DNA of 64,000 bases, from positions 62,001 through 126,000 of the forward strand of contig JAQTUE010000007.1 in the NCBI GenBank assembly GCA_028710415.1, given 5' to 3'. The position numbers and the translations under genes are program-made. The stretch's first letter is position 1. Each line of letters begins with the position of its first letter. This document shows positions 1-8,578 of the stretch, in pieces. The notes under the pieces were generated by a model. The model was not told the DNA's origin, made no database searches, and saw nothing but the letters and a program-made list of their open reading frames with translations. The DNA comes from Paludibacter sp. Lineage in GTDB: Bacteria; Bacteroidota; Bacteroidia; Bacteroidales; Paludibacteraceae.

Positions 1-1
1 C

Positions 2-355
2 TATATCAGCTCTAATTATTCAGCTTACACAGTGATTCATGCTGAAATCGATACCATTTGTCAGGGTGCAGTTACCGAAGTGATGGTATGTGTAAAAGGA
101 TCAGAACCTGTGAAATTGGTTTTTGATGGTGCAGGCGCTTACCTGTATAATGCAAAACGAATTTTATTTGCTGATGTTCCCGCTACAGTTACAGCTGCTA
201 TTACAGCAAATTATTCAACTTTCACGGTAACACACCGGGTTGAATTATTTACTTTGGCCAATGGAAGCGAACAATTTAAAATGTTCATGAATTCAGCTAC
301 GAATCATAAAATGGTTACATTTAATGCTGACGGAACAGTAGCCTGCGAAAAATAA
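2..355 (+). CDS. PepSY-like (BLIP-like fold) protein, C-terminal part
   Basis: The reading frame is open to the left window edge and stops with TAA at 353-355, so only the C-terminal part of about 117 residues is seen. A GTG at 32 lies inside the open frame and is probably not the start. The visible part holds about two repeats of the PepSY-like pattern found in small secreted Bacteroidota proteins: an L/VPxxVxxAIxxNYSxF helix followed by a beta hairpin ending in VTFNADGTV. Such proteins are usually periplasmic with a signal peptide, which would lie outside the window. Their role is unknown; a protease-inhibitor or small-ligand role is only suggested by the fold. A strong terminator follows 26 bases downstream. 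The family call rests on the helix-hairpin pattern alone. Confidence 0.55.
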   Translation, partial: YISSNYSAYTVIHAEIDTICQGAVTEVMVCVKGSEPVKLVFDGAGAYLYNAKRILFADVPATVTAAITANYSTFTVTHRVELFTLANGSEQFKMFMNSATNHKMVTFNADGTVACEK

Positions 356-380
356 CAGGTATCGTTTTATCTCAGTATTC

Positions 381-420
381 AATTGCCTCAATCCGGTTAG
401 TCGGGTTGAGGCAATTTTTT
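381..420 (+). terminator. Rho-independent terminator
   Basis: AATTGCCTCAA at 381-391 pairs perfectly with TTGAGGCAATT at 406-416, with further CCG/CGG pairing inside the loop, followed by a run of six T. It sits just after the PepSY-like gene and ends that transcript. Confidence 0.92.
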
Positions 421-970
421 GTTATTACCCTATGGTCACTTTTTATTAAAGAATTGAACGCTGATTAAACGAAATAAGCAGATTGAACATATCGGTTTTA
501 CGGAATAATAGCGGATTCATTCATCTTTAAGATCAAATACGGAATGAACATCAATAAGTTGGAGTTGATCAGAAAAGATAAGTAGTTGGAACAATATAGT
601 GTCCTGTTTTTTTCCTTGAAAAATCCAGCTATACAGTTTTTCTAAATAAGGGAATTAGGGTAATAATATGTGGAAGTTTGGTTTTACACTAAGGGTTAAA
701 GTCTATATATAAGGGTTTTATATTAAAAACCTTATTTTTGTTTTTTAACCCTTAGTAGAAATATTAAGCTAAGTGATCTAACCCTTATTCCCTAATTTAA
801 ATTAAAATAATACGACATTATTTAGTTTCTGCTACTTAAATCAATTCCAACTTGTTGGAATTAAGATCCGTTTTAAAATCCGCCAAATCAAGGTAAATCA
901 GCGTTCCATTCTCTTGTGTTTAATTGTTCCAATAACTTAATTTAATTGTTATACAAACATTTTCCATTGA
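421..970. repeat. Gene-free stretch holding a dispersed inverted-repeat element (copy A)
   Basis: No gene is visible. From about 560 to 870 the DNA is organised as mirrored segments: AGTAGTTGGAACAATA near 582, GTCCTGTTTT at 601-610, AAGGGAATTAGGG near 649, and on the other side TAACCCTT near 746 and 779, CCCTTATTCCCTAA at 782-795 and a terminal GCTACTTAAA near 831. Related blocks recur at 4122-4236 and 5620-5815. TTCCAACTTGTTGGAA at 845-860 is a further short palindrome. A phrase around 450-520 beginning AACGCTGAT also recurs near 5535. Confidence 0.6.
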
Positions 971-976
971 AGGTTG

Positions 977-1005
977 TTGCAATATTATAATTTCAATTAA
1001 ATTTG
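977..1005 (+). promoter_or_regulatory. Promoter of the Old Yellow Enzyme gene
   Basis: TAAATTTG at 998-1005 matches the Bacteroidota -7 element TAnnTTTG. A TTG at 977-979 stands 18 bases upstream, close to the usual -33 spacing. The ATG follows 23 bases later, giving a short leader. Confidence 0.65.
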
Positions 1006-1028
1006 CACACTAAAATCATTCAAATCAA

Positions 1029-2087
1029 ATGGCTAAAATTCATGAACCGCTTACAATAAAAAGTATCACCATTAAAAATCGCATTGGTATGTCTCCCATG
1101 TGCCAGTATTCATCCGTCAATGGATTTGCTAACGACTGGCATTTTGTACATTATGGGACCCGTGCAGTAGGTGGCGCCGGATTAATTATGGTGGAAGCAA
1201 CTTCAGTTGCACCCGAAGGTCGGATTACAAATTATGATTTAGGGTTGTGGAATGATACCCATATTGTTGGATTACAGAAGATCACCAATTTTGTCCATCA
1301 GCATGGATCGGTGGCAGGTATCCAGATAGCCCATGCCGGAAGGAAAGCCTCGCATGATGTGCCTTCTGCCGGAGGCAAACAGCTTCCCATCCACGAAGGA
1401 GGCTGGCATACCATGGCCCCCTCAGCTATCCCGTTCGAATCCGGTGAAATCCTGCCTGATGAACTCGACAAATTAGAAATCAAAACAGTCATTGAACAAT
1501 TTAAAGCCACTGCACTCCGCGCCAAGCAGGCCGGCTTTAAAGTTCTTGAAATACATGCGGCACATGGTTACCTGATTCATCAGTTCTATTCCCCGTTGAG
1601 CAACAAACGCAAGGATGAATACGGAGGTAGCTTTGAGAACCGGATCCGGTTGTTATTGGAAATAACCGCAGCAGTCCAGACAGTGTGGCCGGAAGAATAT
1701 CCTTTGTTTGTAAGGTTATCGGCTACCGAATGGGCCGAAGGTGGCTGGGGCTTGAATGATACCCTTACACTGGCCAACATACTCCATGAAATGGGCGTTG
1801 ATCTGATTGACTGCTCCTCGGGGGGCAACATAGCCACCGCCAAAGTCCCCGTATCACCGGGCTATCAGGTGATCTTCTCCGAAGAAGTCCGCAAGACTGG
1901 TATCCTCACCTCTTCAGTAGGCATGATTACCACCCTGGAGCAAATCTCCGCCATCCTGGAAGATGACAAAGCCGATATTGTATTGCTGGGCAGGGAGCTA
2001 CTGCGTAATCCTTACTTTCCACTCCATTCCGCCCTAAAAACAGGCGATAATGTGGTTTGGCCAAAACAATATACCAGAGCAAAGTGA
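1029..2087 (+). CDS. NADH:flavin oxidoreductase, Old Yellow Enzyme family (YqjM/NamA type)
   Basis: This is an FMN-dependent ene-reductase of 352 residues, the usual length for the YqjM-type branch, forming one TIM barrel in the cytoplasm. It would reduce activated C=C bonds of enones or nitro compounds with NAD(P)H. Visible signatures are the branch-specific MCQYS with Cys25 near the flavin, the HAGRK substrate and FMN loop (102-106), the EIHAAHGYLIHQFYSP motif with the His176/His179 pair that binds the substrate carbonyl, DEYGGS.ENR, and a C-terminal GRELLRNPYF phosphate-binding end. There is no signal peptide. The gene is alone on the plus strand with its own promoter, and its physiological substrate is unknown. 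It is probably unrelated to the glycan locus. The family call is firm; the exact paralogue is not. Confidence 0.93.
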   Translation: MAKIHEPLTIKSITIKNRIGMSPMCQYSSVNGFANDWHFVHYGTRAVGGAGLIMVEATSVAPEGRITNYDLGLWNDTHIVGLQKITNFVHQHGSVAGIQIAHAGRKASHDVPSAGGKQLPIHEGGWHTMAPSAIPFESGEILPDELDKLEIKTVIEQFKATALRAKQAGFKVLEIHAAHGYLIHQFYSPLSNKRKDEYGGSFENRIRLLLEITAAVQTVWPEEYPLFVRLSATEWAEGGWGLNDTLTLANILHEMGVDLIDCSSGGNIATAKVPVSPGYQVIFSEEVRKTGILTSSVGMITTLEQISAILEDDKADIVLLGRELLRNPYFPLHSALKTGDNVVWPKQYTRAK

Positions 2088-2321
2088 GTTAATTGGGTGA
2101 CTGGTTGATTAGTTAATTGGTTGATTAGTTGATTAGTTAATTGAGTTGAATAAGTTAATTGGGTAACTGGATATAATGACAGCTCACTTCGAGTTAGCCA
2201 TCACTATCCCATACTACAATCCCCCTCAAGTCCTTCAATATTCGGGGAATCAATTTCTTAAACAACTGATTAAAGTGAAGTCCCGCTTACTGGATCAACC
2301 AAGGAACTAAGTGACGGGATA
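2088..2321. repeat. Spacer with degenerate TTGATTAGTTAATTGG short repeats
   Basis: Bases 2090-2165 are built from imperfect copies of a 7-8 base unit related to TTGATTAG/TTAATTGG. The complementary pattern (TTAATCAACC-like) occurs at 4070-4110 and 4370-4455. No gene is seen. TCCCG at 2281-2285 and CGGGA at 2315-2319 could form a weak hairpin behind the lipoprotein gene. Confidence 0.55.
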
Positions 2322-3230
2322 TTAAAATTTCCTGGGTTCAGCTATTACTTTATACCAGTTTGAATTACGATAATCATCATCACCCATTGAAATTAAGGCA
2401 ATATGGGCTGTTGGGGTATCCCATATTTCAAGTGGAAAGTCTGCAAAAGGTTTTTCTGATCCAATTTTGTATTTAAATCTTTTCTCGTATTCCAATCGTA
2501 AGGGTGACTGGGAGATACTATCTTCATATAAAAATGTACTTTTCCCGTAGATTTGAGTTATGTAGTTGTGATAGAATTGCCGGATGGTATTTCTTTCTGC
2601 TTTAGTATCGTATAAGTTTTGCAAATTAACCTCTCCAGATTTATCAGAATTAACAGAGGAACTCCAGCCCCAGAATTCGAAGCGTGCTGTAGGATACTTA
2701 TCAGAATCAAACGATTTAATTAAACACAAATAAGTCCCGAAATTTTTATATTCCTGTGTCAGGTTTGGATTAAAATACAGGTACTCAGCTTTATTTTCAT
2801 TCCAATTAAAAGATAAAAAATCACCTGTGGGATAACGAACTTCAAATTCAATCGAATCAGCGAATGATGCTATTTTGTTTTTGTATGTTTTAATATAAAC
2901 TTTGTGTTTCCCGATACGATAATCAGTAACACTTTTTTTAAGTGCAAAATATTGGTGATTAATCTGAATGGTACTGTCCAATGAATTAAATAATGGTTCA
3001 TTTGCCTGACCATCACCAACCCAAAAAATACTATCATATTTTAACTGGAGATATTCTTTTGATATATTCAGTTTAAGAACAATAGTGTCAAATGGTTCTA
3101 TAACAAGTTTTGAGGCAGCAATTTTTAAATTCTTCTCCGCTAGAATATCTTTATTCTGATCATTACATGAACTTAACAATAGGGTTAAGGGCAGAATAAG
3201 GCTAATAACATAAGCTAAATTTGTTTTCAT
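2322..3230 (-). CDS. Hypothetical lipoprotein
   Basis: I do not recognise this family. The 302-residue protein starts with a hydrophobic signal peptide and a good lipobox (LLLSSC, Cys22), so it should be a lipid-anchored envelope protein. Residues about 35-135 look like an Ig-like beta-sandwich of the kind that decorates Bacteroidota lipoproteins, with alternating strands and a GKHKVYIKTY strand. The rest is rich in aromatic and charged residues with no catalytic motif that I can see. It is a single gene on the minus strand with repeat-rich DNA on both sides, so context gives no function. The AT-rich codon use resembles the surrounding intergenic DNA more than the glycosidase genes, but this was judged by eye. 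Confidence 0.75.
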   Translation of the reverse strand: MKTNLAYVISLILPLTLLLSSCNDQNKDILAEKNLKIAASKLVIEPFDTIVLKLNISKEYLQLKYDSIFWVGDGQANEPLFNSLDSTIQINHQYFALKKSVTDYRIGKHKVYIKTYKNKIASFADSIEFEVRYPTGDFLSFNWNENKAEYLYFNPNLTQEYKNFGTYLCLIKSFDSDKYPTARFEFWGWSSSVNSDKSGEVNLQNLYDTKAERNTIRQFYHNYITQIYGKSTFLYEDSISQSPLRLEYEKRFKYKIGSEKPFADFPLEIWDTPTAHIALISMGDDDYRNSNWYKVIAEPRKF

Positions 3231-3434
3231 AAATTTAAGATTTTGTTGAAATGTAAAAATACTAATTTATTTTATTTTTATGTCCTTTTATTTGCTTAAT
3301 TTTCAATGAAAACAAATAATAGGAATAAATCTAACAAAACCTGTGCCAGAGGTGGCAATTAAAAAGAAATACAGAAATTATTAAAATAATTGATTGTTTT
3401 GTTTATCATGTTATATTGTTTAAAATTAATAAAT

Positions 3435-3442
3435 TATCTTTG
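3435..3442 (+). promoter_or_regulatory. Orphan -7 promoter element
   Basis: TATCTTTG matches TAnnTTTG exactly, but no convincing TTG stands at the right distance and no gene follows on the plus strand for more than 20 kb. It may be a chance match, a decayed gene start or the start of an unrecognised small RNA. Confidence 0.25.
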
Positions 3443-3860
3443 CACATAAACCAATCCCTCCGGATATACCCTTTTAATAAAAGTACAAATGATCATGCTT
3501 GTCGTTGGGATTTGCAATCACAACTATATGTATTATAGGAATTTGTAATCCGCTAACCTCTTTATTTCAAATCAAAGTCACCTCCAAAAGCCCTTTTCCG
3601 CGAGTCCAATCGATAGCCAAACTATGCCGGTAATCTTCTTCCGGTTTTCAATTTAGGTTTCAATTGCCAGATTAATTAAATCAAGACACAAATACATATT
3701 ATTTATAATAATTTTCGAAAATACACGTTTTATTTTTACACCCTTAAAATAAATAATGTCGAATGGATTTTAATGAATAGGTTCGGTTATTTTAGCTGTA
3801 AGATCAGTCTGTTGGTACCGCCATCTTATCACTACTATATCGGTGGTGTTCCATATATGA

Positions 3861-3904
3861 TCCATATATATTCCAATATTATATAGATATGGAATATATA
3901 TGGA
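3861..3904. repeat. AT-rich perfect inverted repeat
   Basis: A 15-base arm at 3861-3875 (TCCATATATATTCCA) is exactly complementary to 3890-3904, separated by 14 bases. Partial copies of TTCCATATAT (3849) and GGAATATTATTGGA (3902) lie on the sides, so the hairpin is nested. Confidence 0.7.
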
Positions 3905-4121
3905 ATATTATTGGATAATAAATTGATTATTTATTGTTTTTCAGTGTTAAGGTGGTGAGAGGGTGAAGAGTAAGTGACGGGAGGAATGTGCTCTGTGTTC
4001 CGCGTTTTGTGTTCTGCGTTCCTCGTTATTGGGATAGAAGCATTCTGCAATTGGAATAATAAATTAGTCTACGAATTAACCAATTAACGAATCAACCAAT
4101 CAACCCCTTAAGAAAAACCCA

Positions 4122-4236
4122 TAGTAGAAAACCGTAACCCCCTAAACCCCACCCTTATTCCCTTATTATATCACTGTTTAATAGTAATTTAATAAGGGAA
4201 TAAGGGCCGGTTCTGAGGTAGCTGGATTTTCTACTA
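4122..4236. repeat. Nested palindromic element (copy C)
   Basis: An inner 17-base perfect inverted repeat (4152-4168 with 4190-4206, core CCCTTATTCCCTTATTA) is enclosed by an outer 10-base one, TAGTAGAAAA at 4122-4131 and TTTTCTACTA at 4227-4236. The CTTATTCCCT core is shared with the elements near 782 and 5720. It sits between two directly repeated spacer segments. Confidence 0.7.
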
Positions 4237-4284
4237 AGCGAACAAATACAAAAGAAAAAGAAGGGATTAAGAAATAGGGTTTGA

Positions 4285-4455
4285 AATGTTCCGTGTTCAA
4301 AGTTCCGCGTTCCGCGTTCCGCGTTTTGGGGATTGAAGTATTAAGCAATTGGAATAATAACTTAGTTAATGAATCAACTTAATTGACTTAATTAACCAGT
4401 TTACTCAATCAACTCAATCAACTTAATCAACCAGTCAACTTAATCAACCAATCAA
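4285..4455. repeat. GTTCCGC tandem units and TTAATCAACC short repeats
   Basis: Three perfect copies of the 7-mer GTTCCGC run from 4302 to 4322, followed by a segment ending in AGCAATTGGAATAATAA and then degenerate (A)ATCAACTTAATCAACC units. The same order of blocks occurs at about 3996-4110, so this is a diverged direct duplication on either side of copy C. Confidence 0.65.
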
Positions 4456-4460
4456 CATAC

Positions 4461-5504
4461 TTACTCCGCAGAAAAATGATATTCAATAGAATGATCATAC
4501 ACTTCATTTTTCCGCAGCAGGCAGGATGGGAAATGGGCATGGTTGGGTGCATCGGGATAGTATTGGGCTTCCAGGCAAATGCCTTCAAAGGGCTGGTAAC
4601 AGGTACCGGACTTACCGGGAAGTTGGGAACTCAGGAAGCCCGCCGAGTAAATCAATACCGAAGGCAACGTAGTAAACAGTTGAACACGCCGCCCTGATAA
4701 AGGATCTGATAAGGTAGCTACCGGCATGGATGGATCTCTTTCGGAGGAATTATGAACAGGATAACAATGGTTGTATCCTTTATTCCATATAAGCTGTTGA
4801 TTCTTTTCATGTATTCGGGTACCAAGTATTCTTGCTTCAGTAAAGTCGAATACAGTATCCTGCACGGGAATGATTTTTCCAGTTGGTATAAACTGTTCGT
4901 TTGTTTCGAGCATCATGGTGGAGGGGATCTGAAGTTGATGTTGCAACATGCTCCCCGAACCGGCCAGGTTAAAATAGGCATGATTGGTCAGGTTCAGGTA
5001 GGTGTCCTGATCGGTTGTAGCCCAATAATGAATCTTTACCTTTAAATCATCAGTAAAGGTATAACTCACTTTTAGGATTACGTTTCCCGGAAACCCACCT
5101 TCACCATCAGGACTAGTCATCGAGAAGATAACCCCATCACCTGAAATCTCAGATTCGAAGACCTGTTTATGAATGCCTGAAAAACCTCCGTGATTACAGT
5201 TTTCACCATCGTTTTTATCCAACGCATAGCTACGACCGTTAAGTGTAAACCGGGCATTGGCTATTCGGTTCGCAAATCGTCCTACGGTACTACCCATGTA
5301 ACTGGTATCGGACACATACCCCGCCAGGTTGTTATAACCCAGAAGGACATCAGCCAAAACTCCGTTCTTATCCGGCATGATGGCGGAAACCCAGGTGGCA
5401 CCGTAATTTGTAATGCGAATAGTGGCTCCTGAAGAATGGATGATTTTAAAGATATAAACCGGCTTTTGACCGATTGTTCCGAATACTTCCTGTGTAATTT
5501 CCAT
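4461..5504 (-). CDS. galM: Aldose 1-epimerase (mutarotase)
   Basis: The enzyme interconverts alpha and beta anomers of galactose and glucose, feeding the Leloir pathway. I place the start at 5504, giving 347 residues beginning MEITQEVFG, the normal family length. The frame stays open upstream to 5591, but that part is encoded by a repeated intergenic phrase (AACGCTGAT...GCGGATT) and looks spurious. Motifs are GRFANRI (75-81), the ENCNHGG loop with catalytic His105, LTNHAYFNL with His175, and the C-terminal LEAQYYPDAPNH segment carrying the expected general-base Glu. No signal peptide is seen, so it is probably cytoplasmic. It lies just beyond the alpha-galactosidase locus in the same orientation and fits the use of released galactose, but it has its own upstream region. 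Confidence 0.92.
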   Translation of the reverse strand: MEITQEVFGTIGQKPVYIFKIIHSSGATIRITNYGATWVSAIMPDKNGVLADVLLGYNNLAGYVSDTSYMGSTVGRFANRIANARFTLNGRSYALDKNDGENCNHGGFSGIHKQVFESEISGDGVIFSMTSPDGEGGFPGNVILKVSYTFTDDLKVKIHYWATTDQDTYLNLTNHAYFNLAGSGSMLQHQLQIPSTMMLETNEQFIPTGKIIPVQDTVFDFTEARILGTRIHEKNQQLIWNKGYNHCYPVHNSSERDPSMPVATLSDPLSGRRVQLFTTLPSVLIYSAGFLSSQLPGKSGTCYQPFEGICLEAQYYPDAPNHAHFPSCLLRKNEVYDHSIEYHFSAE

Positions 5505-5992
5505 GGGGTAGATAAAATAATAATTTACTAAAGAATAGAACGCTGATACACGCAGATTTAGCGGATTAAATGCGGATTTTATTCCATTCAAAGAATAAGG
5601 TTTAATATTAGGGGTTAGCCTGGCTACTAAGGTTCAAATAGAAATAAGGTTATTAATTCAAAGTCCTTATTTTTATATATTAACCCTTCGTATGAAATCT
5701 AACTCCCCATTTTAAAACTCTTATTCCCTTAGTTAAGAAAAACTGTTTTAGTCCTGTTTTTCAAGAAATAAAACAGGACAACATATTGTTCCTACTGCTT
5801 AGTTCAAATGAAAAAGTTAAGATCCTAGTGTTTCAACAGCATACAAATATAGCAATAATTAAGATTGATCCTGAAAACAAATGTCCTATTTAAACTTATA
5901 GATTACATTGCCCATACTTGTTGATTTATATTCCAGAACAACTCCCTAAACGAACAGGCTGAATCCTGAAACACATACGGGTTCAAACCATA
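5505..5992. repeat. Intergenic region with inverted-repeat element (copy B)
   Basis: No gene is seen. The block at about 5620-5815 repeats features of copy A: CCTTATTTTT then TTAACCCTT near 5665-5688, and CTTATTCCCTTAG near 5719. It ends with a perfect 10-base inverted repeat, GTCCTGTTTT at 5751-5760 and AAAACAGGAC at 5770-5779, and then TGTTCCTACTGCTTAG, the mirror image of the left end of copy A. The promoter of the epimerase gene must lie in its right-hand half as drawn here, but I see no clear TAnnTTTG match. Confidence 0.6.
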
Positions 5993-6035
5993 ACTCCCCC
6001 AAAAACTACAATTACAGTATGATTTTTGGGGGAGT
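5993..6035 (-). terminator. Terminator behind the GH36 gene
   Basis: ACTCCCCCAAAAA at 5993-6005 pairs perfectly with TTTTTGGGGGAGT at 6023-6035 over a 17-base loop. It lies 30 bases past the GH36 stop. The minus-strand transcript would not end in a long U run, so termination is likely rather than certain. Confidence 0.7.
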
Positions 6036-6065
6036 GAAATAAGTTTAATGAATCAACGAGTCTGT

Positions 6066-8252
6066 TTATTTGGAAGTCAGCTTAATGATTTTGCTGTCGT
6101 ATTCATTGTACATGGTAAACCGCAGGCCATATTTCATAAGGAACTCGCCTGTAAAAGTCTTTCCATCAAGAGGTGAAAACCAGGAATATGATTTTGGATC
6201 TTTGTTTATTTCAGTGACAGTATATGTTTTCTGAGGGTCCAATCCATTCAGGATAAGTGGTTGGGTATTGCCTGTAATTGTTTTTTTCAACAGATAGGTA
6301 AAAACCACTGCTTCATTTTTATTTTCGGCAACATACATCAAAGCTGTCCGGGTGTTGGTATATGGAGAAAGCAACCGGTATAAATCACCGAATTGCACGA
6401 TACCCCGGATGCCGTAATATTCCTGAATGGCTTTCTTTGAGAATTCCTTATCCTCCGGACTCATATCCTTAGGCTGCAAATCCATGCCTAATTTAGCCGA
6501 CATAGCGACATCAAACCGGAATTTCAAAGGGATAGTACGACCGGTAATGCCATTTGGACAAGCCGATACATGGCTGGCAAGGGCCATAGCCGGGAAGAAC
6601 TGAGTGGTACCCCATTGGATAAAAATCCTGTCCAGGGCATCGGTGTTATCGCTAATCCAAAACTCATCGAAATAAGGTAATGTTGCATAATCAATGCGGC
6701 CACCACCACCTGAACAAAGCATCATGGACACATTCTTGTATTTTGCACGGACCTTATCCAACACAGTAAAGAACCCATGAACATAATCAATAAACAAATG
6801 GGATTGGTTTTGTGGGGACTCAAAGTACGAACCGGAATTGGTGATGTAGCGGTTGCAATCCCATTTGATATAGGCAATGCCCGGGTTCTCGGAAAGTGTT
6901 TTATCGATCACCGAATACACATACTCCTGCACTTTGGGGTTCGATAAATCCAGGATCAGTTGGTTCCGTTGCAAGTCAAGCGGACGGTTAGGCTGTCCGA
7001 TAACCCAGTCAGGATGTTTTTCATACAATTCGCTTTTCGGGTTCACCATTTCAGGTTCAAGCCAGATACCGAATTTAATTTTATTTTTGGTTGCCTCATT
7101 CACCAGATAACCCAGTCCATTAGGCAGTTTTTTCTTATTCACCATCCAGTCACCCAAACCCTGGGTATCATCATTTCTGGGATGCTTGTCACCAAACCAG
7201 CCATCATCAAGCAGGAAGAGTTCGAATCCCATGTTGGAAGCATCTTTGATAATGTTTGAAAGGACTTCTTCATTGAAATTAAAATAAGTAGCTTCCCAGT
7301 TGTTCAACAGGGTAGTACGAGTTTTATCGCCCCGGTAAATGCCATACTGTTTTGCCCAACGGTGAAAGTTGCGGCTTACATTTCCGGTTCCTTCGGAAGA
7401 ATATGTGTACAGGAATGACGGAGTTTTGAATACCGTGTTTGGTTTCAGGCTGTATTGCGAAGCATAGGGATTAATGCCTGAAATCATATGCAGATTATTC
7501 AGTTGATCCACATCAAAAGTCAGGTTCCAGGTTCCTGGCCAGGCTAATGTACCCCCAATCACCTTACCTGCATTTTCCTGAGCCTGTCCGTTCAAGGACA
7601 GATAAAAACACGCATGGGCAAATGAATTAGTCCTCACTCCCAGCTTGGATTCAATCACCTTCTGACCACGGGTTAGTTTCACTTCTTCCATTTTCATTTC
7701 TTCTGCCCAGTTTCCAAAGAACTGAGTCAGGTAATAATTGTTATCCGAAAAAAACAAGTGAGAGGAAGCAAAATTATACAACATGACCGGTTTCTTCTCG
7801 GTATGCCTGATTTCGGACCACTGTTCTATCACATTATCTTTCTGGTAAGCTTTAAAGCACAACTTTACAAGAAACGGAAAGAAGGTATCCTTCAGTGTGA
7901 TGGTAGTCAGTTCAACCCCATCACCTGCTTTTTCAGTAGTATAGCTATCGAATATCAGCTCGGTGGAAGTGTTTCCATCAGCATGAACAGCCCTTAATGC
8001 AGCTTCATTAATATTCGACGTCCCAAAAGTAGGGAAAGCATCAGCCGTTGAGACCTGAATGGAAGGATAATCGGAAGGATTTAATTTATCCCCATAATAA
8101 CATTGCCTGAGCTTATGGTTATTATCGACCTTAAAAACCAATGCATTATTCGCTGTGGTGACCGGAATGAATACCTCATTTTCGGAGAAGGCTGTTGCTG
8201 CAAATAACACTTGCAGGATGCCCAGGAGAAAAAACTTTTTAGTTGGAAACAT
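6066..8252 (-). CDS. Alpha-galactosidase, GH36
   Basis: A secreted exo-enzyme that releases terminal alpha-linked galactose. It has 728 residues, typical of the full-length bacterial GH36 form, with a signal peptide (cleaved near AATAFS), an N-terminal beta-supersandwich to about 310 and a (beta/alpha)8 barrel. Motifs are NNWEATYFNF, LDDGWFG (349-354), KFGIWLEPEMVNP, YIKWDCNR with the predicted nucleophile Asp465, CSGGGGR, and ISDNTD with the predicted acid/base Asp535. The 70-residue spacing between the two aspartates is the one expected for GH36. It is the last gene of the left arm, separated from the main operon by 326 bases and a terminator, so it probably has its own promoter. A paralogue with the same layout opens the main operon at 28397. 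Confidence 0.95.
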   Translation of the reverse strand: MFPTKKFFLLGILQVLFAATAFSENEVFIPVTTANNALVFKVDNNHKLRQCYYGDKLNPSDYPSIQVSTADAFPTFGTSNINEAALRAVHADGNTSTELIFDSYTTEKAGDGVELTTITLKDTFFPFLVKLCFKAYQKDNVIEQWSEIRHTEKKPVMLYNFASSHLFFSDNNYYLTQFFGNWAEEMKMEEVKLTRGQKVIESKLGVRTNSFAHACFYLSLNGQAQENAGKVIGGTLAWPGTWNLTFDVDQLNNLHMISGINPYASQYSLKPNTVFKTPSFLYTYSSEGTGNVSRNFHRWAKQYGIYRGDKTRTTLLNNWEATYFNFNEEVLSNIIKDASNMGFELFLLDDGWFGDKHPRNDDTQGLGDWMVNKKKLPNGLGYLVNEATKNKIKFGIWLEPEMVNPKSELYEKHPDWVIGQPNRPLDLQRNQLILDLSNPKVQEYVYSVIDKTLSENPGIAYIKWDCNRYITNSGSYFESPQNQSHLFIDYVHGFFTVLDKVRAKYKNVSMMLCSGGGGRIDYATLPYFDEFWISDNTDALDRIFIQWGTTQFFPAMALASHVSACPNGITGRTIPLKFRFDVAMSAKLGMDLQPKDMSPEDKEFSKKAIQEYYGIRGIVQFGDLYRLLSPYTNTRTALMYVAENKNEAVVFTYLLKKTITGNTQPLILNGLDPQKTYTVTEINKDPKSYSWFSPLDGKTFTGEFLMKYGLRFTMYNEYDSKIIKLTSK

Positions 8253-8543
8253 AAGTAATAAATATTAATATGAAAGTGTTTACTGAACTTCAGTTCAGTG
8301 ATATGATTTTCTTTTCTTATACAAAAACAACTAACCCATTTAAAGAACAAAGGAATATATATAACAGTGAAATAACAATAGTCTGATTTATTTTGAGAAT
8401 GGACTATCTGACTATAAAAATCGAAATTTTGAAAGAAACGATTTAAAGTTCATTCTTGTCCTATTCATTTGCAACAAGGTATTTATATGAACGTATTAAA
8501 ATAAAATAATTGGTCAAAAATAAGCAATCAGATGAAATAGTAT
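8253..8543. promoter_or_regulatory. Upstream region of the GH36 gene, with operator-like dyad
   Basis: This stretch holds no gene. A compact inverted repeat, ACTGAACT at 8282-8289 and AGTTCAGT at 8292-8299 with two bases between, sits about 30 bases before the GH36 start and could be a regulator site or a leader hairpin. No exact TAnnTTTG element is seen on the minus strand. Confidence 0.45.
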
Positions 8544-8571
8544 AATAGGAAAGGCAAATGCCTTTCCTATT
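8544..8571 (-). terminator. Terminator of the main left operon
   Basis: AATAGGAAAGGCA at 8544-8556 is exactly complementary to 8559-8571, with only two bases between. It starts 8 bases after the stop of the propeller gene. The strong hairpin supports an operon end, although the following U-tract is weak. Confidence 0.8.
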
Positions 8572-8578
8572 AGTTAGT

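Larger units (their letters stand above)
3231..4121. other. Long gene-free region with dyads and short repeats
   Basis: There is no convincing gene between the lipoprotein and the aldose epimerase. Visible structure: an isolated promoter-like TATCTTTG on the plus strand (3435-3442); a 15-base perfect inverted repeat, TCCATATATATTCCA at 3861-3875 and its complement at 3890-3904; and a block of GTTCCGCGTT-like units at 3996-4027 followed by TTAACCAATT-like repeats. The latter block is repeated directly at about 4285-4455. Confidence 0.6.

Noticed and set aside
3442..3700. Small gene behind the orphan TATCTTTG element
   Set aside because: No open frame of useful length with a start and coding character follows; the sequence is interrupted in all plus-strand frames.
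4476..5432. Plus-strand open frames opposite the aldose epimerase gene, and similar plus-strand frames opposite the glycosidase genes
   Set aside because: They lie entirely within well supported genes on the other strand, have no homology pattern or promoter, and reflect the codon bias of the real genes.
5505..5591. N-terminal extension of the aldose epimerase frame
   Set aside because: The extra 29 codons are made from a repeated intergenic phrase also seen near 450-520, they match no family domain, and the ATG at 5504 gives the normal length.
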